DNA of 18,174 nucleotides from CAXYVC01 sp964292295 (GTDB lineage: Bacteria > Acidobacteriota > Holophagae > Holophagales > Holophagaceae), in contig CAXYVC010000048.1 of NCBI GenBank assembly GCA_964292295.1, positions 1-18,174 on the forward strand, read 5' to 3'. A model generated the notes under the pieces. It was not told the origin of the DNA. It saw only the letters and a list, made by a program, of their open reading frames with translations, and searched no databases. A program made the position numbers and the translations under genes. Positions 13,840-18,174 of the stretch are shown in pieces. Numbering within the stretch: position 1 is the first letter of the stretch; each line of letters opens with the position of its first letter.

Positions 13840-14120
13840 GCGGGGCTCCTGTTCCCGGCGCCTTCCGCCGGTGCGGCCAGGGAGCGGAAGGGTTTCCTCC
13901 GCGCCTGGATGGGGGGGTGGAACGGGGGTTTCCAAGGGGCTGTCTTGAGGGGGATGGCCCGCATGGTAGCCATGGCCTGGGAAGGGGTCCAGGAAGAAGT
14001 GCGGTTGCGCGCGGGAAGCCTCCTTTCCGGCGCGCCCGGGGCCCCGCTGGGCGGCCTGGGGCCGCGCGCTGCGGTCCGTTGGGCAGAATCCAGGCCTCAC
14101 GTGTTCCAAGGAGAGACGCC
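13840..14120. other. Divergent intergenic region between the hyd operon and the SPFH gene
   Basis: This 281-base gap is the longest in the window and must hold the promoters of two divergent units. On the + strand, CAGAAT at 14084-14089 is a fair -10 match for the SPFH gene, without a clear -35; AAGGAG at 14108-14113 is that gene's ribosome-binding site. On the - strand, TACCAT near 13968-13973 is a weak -10 candidate for the hyd operon. Apart from the 8-bp dyad near the receiver start, I see no strong operator, riboswitch-like structure or small gene. Open frames crossing the gap are shadows. Confidence 0.4.
13861..13891 (-). promoter_or_regulatory. Inverted repeat in the leader of the receiver-hyd operon
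   Basis: CCTTCCGC (13861-13868) and GCGGAAGG (13884-13891) are perfect 8-base inverted repeats separated by 15 bases. They lie 22 bases upstream of the receiver start codon. The dyad could be a regulator-binding site or a leader hairpin; in such GC-rich DNA chance occurrence is a real possibility. Confidence 0.25.
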
Positions 14121-16157
14121 ATGAACCCCGACGAACCCTCCGCGAGCGCCCTGCTGGGCGTGGCCGGCTGCATCCTGGGAGGCCTCGCCCTCCTGGTGCT
14201 CTTCCTGAAGACCTTCCGCTACATCCCCAACACGCGGGTGGGCATCGTGGAGCGCCTCTGGAGCCCCAAGGGGTCCGTGACGAAGGGGCTCATCGCCCTC
14301 ACGGGCGAGGCGGGCTTCCAGCCGAACGTTCTGCGCGGCGGATGGCACCTTTTCATGCCCTTCGTGTACCGCATCCACCGCATGCCCCTGGTCACCATCC
14401 CCCAGGGCAAGATCGGCTACCTCTTTGCCCGGGACGGCGTGGACCTCTCCGCCACCCAGGCGCTGGCCTGCAACGAGACCGCGCGCGACTTCCAGGATGT
14501 GGAGGCCTTCCTGCGCGCAGGCGGCCAGAAGGGCCCCCAGCGCATGATCCTGCGCGAGGGAACGTACGCCATCAATCTGGCGCAGTTCGTGGTGATCACC
14601 GAGGACCAGATCTACTACCTGCCCCTGGACCGCAGCGAGGTGGAGACCTTCACGAAGATGAGCGCGGTCATCGCCGAGCGCGGCGGCTACCGCCCCGTGA
14701 TCATCAAGGGCACCGACGACTCCGTGGGCATCGTCACCGTGCACGACGGCCCGAGCCTGGCCAGCGGCGAGATCATCGCGCCGACGGTGGGCGAGGACCC
14801 GGCCCAGGCGGCCACGTACCACAACAACTTCCAGGACGCCGACAAGTTCCTGAAGGCCGGCGGCCAGCGCGGGCGCCAGTACCAGGTGCTGGTGGAAGGC
14901 ACCTATTACATCAACCGCCTCTTCGCCACGGTGGAGCTGATCCCCAAGACCGTGGTGGAGGTGGGCACCGTGGGCGTCGTGGTGAGCTACACGGGCCAGA
15001 CGGGCGCCGACATCAGCGGCCAGGAATACCGCCACGGCGAACTCGTGGCCAAGGGCACGCGCGGCGTGTGGAGCGAGCCGCTGCTGCCGGGCAAGTACGC
15101 CTTCAACACCTACGCGGGCAAGGTGCTGATGGTCCCCACGACCAACTTCATCCTGAAGTGGAACAAGACCGAGGTGGGCAGCCACAAGTTCGACGAGAAC
15201 CTGGCGGAGGTCAGCCTCATCACGAAGGACGCCTTCGAGCCCAGCCTGCCCCTCTCGGTGGTGGTGCACATCGACTACCGCAAGGCGCCCCTCGTCATCC
15301 AGCGCTTCGGCGACATCAAGAAGCTGGTGGAGCAGACCCTCGACCCCATGGTCAGCGCCTACTTCAAGAACATCGGCCAGACCCGCACCCTCATCCAGCT
15401 CATCCAGGACCGCAGCGCGATCCAGGAGCAGTCGGGCGTCCAGATGAAGGAGAAGTTCGCCCAGTACAACCTGGAGCTGCAGGAGGTGCTGATCGGCACG
15501 CCCAGCAGCGGCGCCCAGGGCGGCCAGATCGAGCAGATCCTCACCCAGTTGCGCAGCCGCCAGATCGCCGACGAGCAGGTGGAGACCTACGCCCGCCAGC
15601 AGAACGCGGCGGCCAAGGAGCGGGAGCTGCGCGAGGCCGAGGCCAAGGCCAAGCAGCAGACGGCGCTCACCGAGTCTGCCATCGGCATCGAGGTTCAGAG
15701 CAACCAGGGCAAGGCTGACTACGCCCGGGCCCAGCAGCAGGCGGCCCAGATCCAGACCCTCGCGGGCGCCGAGGCCGAGAAGCTGCGCCTCATGGGCGAG
15801 GGCGAGGCCAAGCGCATCAAGGTCATGGCCGAGGCCCAGGCGGAACAGGCGGCCCGGGTGGGCGTGGCCCAGGCGCTGGCCATCGAGGAGCAGGTGAAGG
15901 CCTACGGCGGCCCCCAGTTCCAGCTGGTGCAGCAGGTCATGAGCCGCTTTGCCGAGGCCATCGAGAAGAGCCAGGTGGACGTGGTGCCCAAGATCCAGAT
16001 GGCCGGCGGCCAGGGCGGCGGCAGCCTGATCGAGAGCCTGCTGGGCCTGATGCTCAGCGAGAAGGCGGGCCAGCTCGCGGGCGTGGCCCCGGCGACCGTC
16101 CACCCCGAGGCCGAGGCCCTGAAGGCCCAGCTGCGGGATGTGATGAAGAAGGGCTGA
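14121..16157 (+). CDS. Large flotillin-like SPFH-domain membrane protein with internal duplication
   Basis: The 678-residue protein has one N-terminal membrane helix (about residues 10-30). An SPFH/Band 7 region starts with the N-terminal strand IPNTRVGIVERLWSPKG and continues through about residue 460 (VVVHIDYRKAPLVIQRFGDI, TLDPMVSAYFKNI). A long Ala/Glu/Gln/Lys-rich coiled coil (about 475-590) and a Gly-rich C-terminal tail follow. Within the SPFH part, a block at 123-152 is repeated at 236-265 (both with FQD, AGGQ and EGTY-IN), so the head appears extended by duplication. SPFH proteins oligomerise into membrane-attached cages that organise membrane domains or chaperone proteases. At 678 residues it exceeds stomatins (about 300) and flotillins (about 430-500). 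ATG 14121 has AAGGAG seven bases upstream. It stands alone: no NfeD or FtsH-type partner is adjacent. Confidence 0.88.
   Translation: MNPDEPSASALLGVAGCILGGLALLVLFLKTFRYIPNTRVGIVERLWSPKGSVTKGLIALTGEAGFQPNVLRGGWHLFMPFVYRIHRMPLVTIPQGKIGYLFARDGVDLSATQALACNETARDFQDVEAFLRAGGQKGPQRMILREGTYAINLAQFVVITEDQIYYLPLDRSEVETFTKMSAVIAERGGYRPVIIKGTDDSVGIVTVHDGPSLASGEIIAPTVGEDPAQAATYHNNFQDADKFLKAGGQRGRQYQVLVEGTYYINRLFATVELIPKTVVEVGTVGVVVSYTGQTGADISGQEYRHGELVAKGTRGVWSEPLLPGKYAFNTYAGKVLMVPTTNFILKWNKTEVGSHKFDENLAEVSLITKDAFEPSLPLSVVVHIDYRKAPLVIQRFGDIKKLVEQTLDPMVSAYFKNIGQTRTLIQLIQDRSAIQEQSGVQMKEKFAQYNLELQEVLIGTPSSGAQGGQIEQILTQLRSRQIADEQVETYARQQNAAAKERELREAEAKAKQQTALTESAIGIEVQSNQGKADYARAQQQAAQIQTLAGAEAEKLRLMGEGEAKRIKVMAEAQAEQAARVGVAQALAIEEQVKAYGGPQFQLVQQVMSRFAEAIEKSQVDVVPKIQMAGGQGGGSLIESLLGLMLSEKAGQLAGVAPATVHPEAEALKAQLRDVMKKG
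14487..14576 (+). repeat. Intragenic repeat copy 1 in the SPFH gene
   Basis: It encodes residues 123-152, beginning DFQDVEAFLRAGGQKG and ending EGTYAIN. It pairs with a second copy 113 residues later. The similarity is clearest at protein level and includes an invariant AGGQ and EGTY. Confidence 0.7.
14826..14915 (+). repeat. Intragenic repeat copy 2 in the SPFH gene
   Basis: It encodes residues 236-265, beginning NFQDADKFLKAGGQRG and ending EGTYYIN. It aligns without gaps to copy 1, with about 17 of 30 positions identical. Confidence 0.7.
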
Positions 16158-16171
16158 TCCGCGTCGAAGAT

Positions 16172-16211
16172 CCGTGCCGGAAGGGGGCCTTCAGGGCTCC
16201 TTCCGGCACGG
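16172..16211. terminator. Bidirectional terminator-like inverted repeat after the SPFH gene
   Basis: CCGTGCCGGAAGG (16172-16184) and CCTTCCGGCACGG (16199-16211) form a perfect 13-bp stem with a 14-base loop. It sits in the 60-base gap between the 3' ends of the convergent SPFH and YeiH genes. Position and stability point to transcription termination or 3'-end protection for both; there is no T-run on either side, so it is not a canonical intrinsic terminator. Confidence 0.65.
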
Positions 16212-16217
16212 TCCCGT

Positions 16218-17201
16218 TCAGGCTTGGGCCCAGCCCCCGGACACGGCGACGAAGCTGGTGAGGCCGAGGGCGATCCAGAGGAGCACGCCCATCAGGGCGG
16301 GTTTCCAGCCCACCCGGGCAAGAGTGGCGCGGTCCAGGCCGGCGCCCACGAGGAAGAGGGTGAGCACGAGCAGGCGCCGGGCACCCCAGGCAACGCCGTG
16401 GCCGAGGGGCCGCAGGGCGGGGATCCAGGTGCAGAGGGCCGCCGCCGCCAGGAAGCCCAGGATGAACCAGGGGCGCTTGGCCTTGCCGGCGCCCTCTTTC
16501 TTCGGGTGGAAGCGCGCCAGGAGGAGGGTGAGGGGCACGATCCAGAGCGCCCGGGCCAGCTTGGTGGTGGTGGCCACCTCCAGGGCGCCGCCGCCGTAGG
16601 CCAGCGCGGCGCCCACCACGGAGCTGGTGTCGTGGATGCCCAGGGCCGCCCACAGGCCGAAGGTGGCGGGCGCGAGGCCCGCCAGATGCCCCAGGAGGGG
16701 GAAGACCCAGAGGGCCACGGCGTTCAGCAGGAACACGGTGGCCAGGGCGAGGCCCGTCTCGCCCTCCTCCGCATCCAGCACCGGCGCCGCGGCGGCGATG
16801 GCGCTGCCCCCGCAGATGGCGGTGCCCACGCTCACCAGCAGCCCCGTGCGGCGGTCCACTCCCAGGAGCCGGATGAGCGCGAGGCCCAGCCCCAGCACGA
16901 AGAGGATGCTGCAGAAGGCGAAGCCGGCGCCCTTGAGCCCGGCGTGAAGCACCCGTCCCAGGTCCAGGTCGGCCCCGAGCGCCGCCACGGAAAGGGCCAG
17001 GAGGCGGGGCGTCCAGCGCCGTACCGTGGCCCGGTGGCCGTGGCCGAGCCCGAGCGCCAGGGCGAGGCCCGCCGCCAGGGCGACGCCCGGCGAGACCGCC
17101 GGGTGCAGGGCGGCGAGGAGGCCGGCCAGGAGCAGCCAGGAACCGAGGGCAGGGGGCGTGCGGCGCGTGTCCATGAAGCCAGCGTGGATGGATCCCATCA
17201 T
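16218..17201 (-). CDS. yeiH: YeiH/UPF0324 family integral membrane protein (putative anion exporter)
   Basis: The 327-residue polytopic protein has about ten hydrophobic segments and the hallmark motifs of UPF0324: GTAICGGSAIAAAAPVL in the middle, GIHDTSSVVGAALAYG about 60 residues later, and KRPWFILGF before the last helices. The family is classed as putative sulfate exporters; transport of sulfite or a related sulfur anion is suggested by work on the enterobacterial YeiE regulator, but the substrate is not settled. The start is uncertain. ATG 17201 is used; ATG 17174 is also possible and would place the first helix about ten residues in, while ATG 17234 would run through AT-rich promoter-like sequence. 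None has a good ribosome-binding site. It is divergent from a LysR gene, as in the enterobacterial yeiH/yeiE pair, so regulation by that LysR protein is likely. Confidence 0.87.
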   Translation of the reverse strand: MMGSIHAGFMDTRRTPPALGSWLLLAGLLAALHPAVSPGVALAAGLALALGLGHGHRATVRRWTPRLLALSVAALGADLDLGRVLHAGLKGAGFAFCSILFVLGLGLALIRLLGVDRRTGLLVSVGTAICGGSAIAAAAPVLDAEEGETGLALATVFLLNAVALWVFPLLGHLAGLAPATFGLWAALGIHDTSSVVGAALAYGGGALEVATTTKLARALWIVPLTLLLARFHPKKEGAGKAKRPWFILGFLAAAALCTWIPALRPLGHGVAWGARRLLVLTLFLVGAGLDRATLARVGWKPALMGVLLWIALGLTSFVAVSGGWAQA

Positions 17202-17240
17202 GTATTCAAATCGTTCTTTCGGATGGGCTATCATGGATTC
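17197..17240. promoter_or_regulatory. Direct repeats in the yeiH-lysR control region
   Basis: ATCATGTATTC (17197-17207) and ATCATGGATTC (17230-17240) match at 10 of 11 positions and start 33 bases apart, about three helical turns. That places them on the same DNA face between the divergent genes. They are candidate LysR-binding sites. The left copy overlaps the chosen yeiH start and the right copy overlaps a possible lysR -10 box, consistent with control of both genes. Confidence 0.4.
17205..17234 (+). promoter_or_regulatory. Possible lysR promoter
   Basis: TTCAAA (17205-17210), an 18-base spacer and TATCAT (17229-17234) give a moderate sigma-70 match in a locally AT-rich stretch. On the opposite strand, CAGAAT (complement of 17237-17242) could be a -10 for yeiH. 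Transcription from the + promoter would start close to the lysR ATG, implying a very short leader. Confidence 0.35.
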
Positions 17241-17242
17241 TG

Positions 17243-18174
17243 ATGGCTAGTCCCTCCGCCATGTCCCTGGATCCCCGGCGCCTGGAAACCTTCCGCCAGG
17301 TGGCCCTGGCGGGCAGCGTCACCGAGGCCGCGCGGCGCATGGCCCTCTCCCAGCCCGCCGTCACGGCCCAGGTCCGCCAGCTGGAGGAGGCCTTCGGGCG
17401 CGCGCTCTTCCGGCGCAGCCGGGAGGGTATGGCCCTCACGGACGCGGGCCAGGAGCTGCTGGAGGTGGCGGAGCGCCTGCACGCGCTGCTCGCCGGGGCC
17501 ATGCAGGCCCTGGCGGAGCGCCCCGTGCTGGGCGTGCTGGAACTGGGCGCCAGCACCACGCTGGCGTCGTATGTGCTACCGCCCCTGCTGGCCTCCTTCC
17601 TGCGCGCCCACCCGGGCGTGGGCGTGAAGGTGCGCTCGGGCAACACGCGGGAGATGCTGGAGGCCCTGCGCACGGGGGCGCTGCCCCTGGCCCTGGTGGA
17701 GGGCCTCCCGCGGGCCCAGGGGCTTCGCCTGGAGCCCTTCCTGGAGGACGAGCTGGTCCTGGTGGCGCCGGCGCGCTGCGAGGGGCAGCTGCCCAGTCGG
17801 GGGGCGGCTCTGCGGGGCCGCCCCCTGCTCTGGCGGGAACCGGGAAGCGGCACCCGGGCGGTGGTGGAGCGGGCTCTTGCGCGCGCGAAGCCGCCCCGGC
17901 GCGTGGAGCCCCAGGACCTGGAGCTTGGCCACACCGAGGCCATCAAGACGGCCATGCAGCACGGCCTCGGCTTCGGGTTCCTGTCGCGGTGGAGCGTGCA
18001 GCGGGAGGTGGCGGACCGCAGCCTGCGCATCCTGCCCCTGCTGGACCTGCGCATCCCGAGGCGCTTCTCCATCGCCCGGGGGCACGGCCAGCTCTCCGCC
18101 GAGGCCGCCGCCTTCCTCAGGCACCTGGAGCGGAACCCGGCCCGGGGCTCCTCGCCCGGGGGGCCCGGGGCCTC
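17243..18174 (+). CDS. LysR-family transcriptional regulator (CbbR/YeiE-like), 3' end outside the window
   Basis: The frame is open from ATG 17243 to the window edge, giving 310 residues without a stop. LysR proteins are usually about 300 residues, so little is missing. The N-terminal helix-turn-helix is typical (RRLETFRQVALAGSVTEAAR, LSQPAVTAQVRQLEEAFG, LFRRSREGMALTDAG). The effector domain contains REPGSGTRAVVERAL and TEAIKTAMQHGLGFGFLSRW, patterns shared with the CbbR/YeiE group. ATG 17261, six codons later, is an alternative start; neither has a ribosome-binding site. It is divergent from the yeiH-like gene, matching the enterobacterial yeiE-yeiH order, so it probably regulates that transporter and itself. 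The ligand is unknown; a sulfur anion is a guess from the YeiE precedent. Confidence 0.9.
   Translation, partial: MASPSAMSLDPRRLETFRQVALAGSVTEAARRMALSQPAVTAQVRQLEEAFGRALFRRSREGMALTDAGQELLEVAERLHALLAGAMQALAERPVLGVLELGASTTLASYVLPPLLASFLRAHPGVGVKVRSGNTREMLEALRTGALPLALVEGLPRAQGLRLEPFLEDELVLVAPARCEGQLPSRGAALRGRPLLWREPGSGTRAVVERALARAKPPRRVEPQDLELGHTEAIKTAMQHGLGFGFLSRWSVQREVADRSLRILPLLDLRIPRRFSIARGHGQLSAEAAAFLRHLERNPARGSSPGGPGA

Noticed and set aside
13762..14124. A 120-codon plus-strand frame in the divergent gap before the SPFH gene
   Set aside because: It begins inside the antisense of the receiver gene, has no ribosome-binding site or recognisable domain, and overlaps the SPFH ribosome-binding site.
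14097..16103. A 668-codon open frame antisense to the SPFH gene
   Set aside because: Its His/Leu/Asp/Gly/Ala-rich translation mirrors the complement of the SPFH codons. The plus-strand frame has a clear ribosome-binding site, membrane helix and SPFH homology.
1..18174. CRISPR array, insertion sequence, tRNA or rRNA genes
   Set aside because: No regularly spaced repeats, transposase motifs, terminal inverted repeats around a gene, or cloverleaf-type segments were found on reading both strands.

Overview
The window is very GC-rich (roughly 70% by eye) and densely coded, with G/C at most third codon positions. Genes are separated by short gaps or by ATGA/GTGA/TGATG overlaps. GC content, an [FeFe]-hydrogenase operon, zinc-finger/HEAT-repeat membrane proteins and a YeiH/LysR pair suggest a free-living, probably anaerobic or facultative Gram-negative bacterium. 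A Holophagae-type acidobacterium (Geothrix/Holophaga relatives) would fit, but that is inference; no rRNA or other phylogenetic marker is present. I see no mobile element, CRISPR array, tRNA or rRNA.

Layout. 1-1256 (+): the 3' end of an RluA-family pseudouridine synthase, overlapped by a diacylglycerol/sphingosine-kinase-like lipid kinase. 1267-3262 (-): a six-helix membrane protein followed by a short GlpD-like FAD glycerol-3-phosphate dehydrogenase. 3337-5033 (+): a TetR regulator translationally coupled to a tRNA-dihydrouridine synthase, with a three-half-site dyad between the TetR gene and the divergent membrane-protein gene. 5081-7701 (+): an ECF sigma factor, a coupled anti-sigma-like protein (zinc finger, one membrane helix, HEAT-like repeats outside) and a membrane-anchored protein of unknown function.

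7692-13839 (-): the main unit of interest. In transcription order it encodes a stand-alone response-regulator receiver, HydC, HydB, HydA (a complete trimeric NAD(P)H-linked [FeFe] hydrogenase with an intact H-cluster site), then after a strong GC hairpin a soluble GAF-domain histidine kinase and a SPOR-NlpC/P60 lipoprotein. The HydB is minimal: only the NuoF-like flavin/NAD/[4Fe-4S] core, without the extra ferredoxin-like domains of well-studied electron-bifurcating HydB proteins. The kinase and receiver bracket the hydrogenase genes, so signalling linked to hydrogen metabolism or redox state is likely. No HydE/F/G maturases lie in the window.

14121-16157 (+): a large membrane-anchored SPFH (flotillin-like) protein with an internally duplicated segment, ending in a strong inverted repeat. 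16218-18174: a YeiH/UPF0324 membrane protein divergent from a LysR regulator, the arrangement of enterobacterial yeiH/yeiE, with an imperfect 11-bp direct repeat in the shared control region. The LysR gene runs off the right edge.

The most noteworthy items are the hydrogenase/two-component operon with its minimal HydB, the duplicated SPFH protein, and three candidate regulatory sites (TetR dyad, hydA-kinase hairpin, yeiH-lysR repeats). None is proven by sequence alone.
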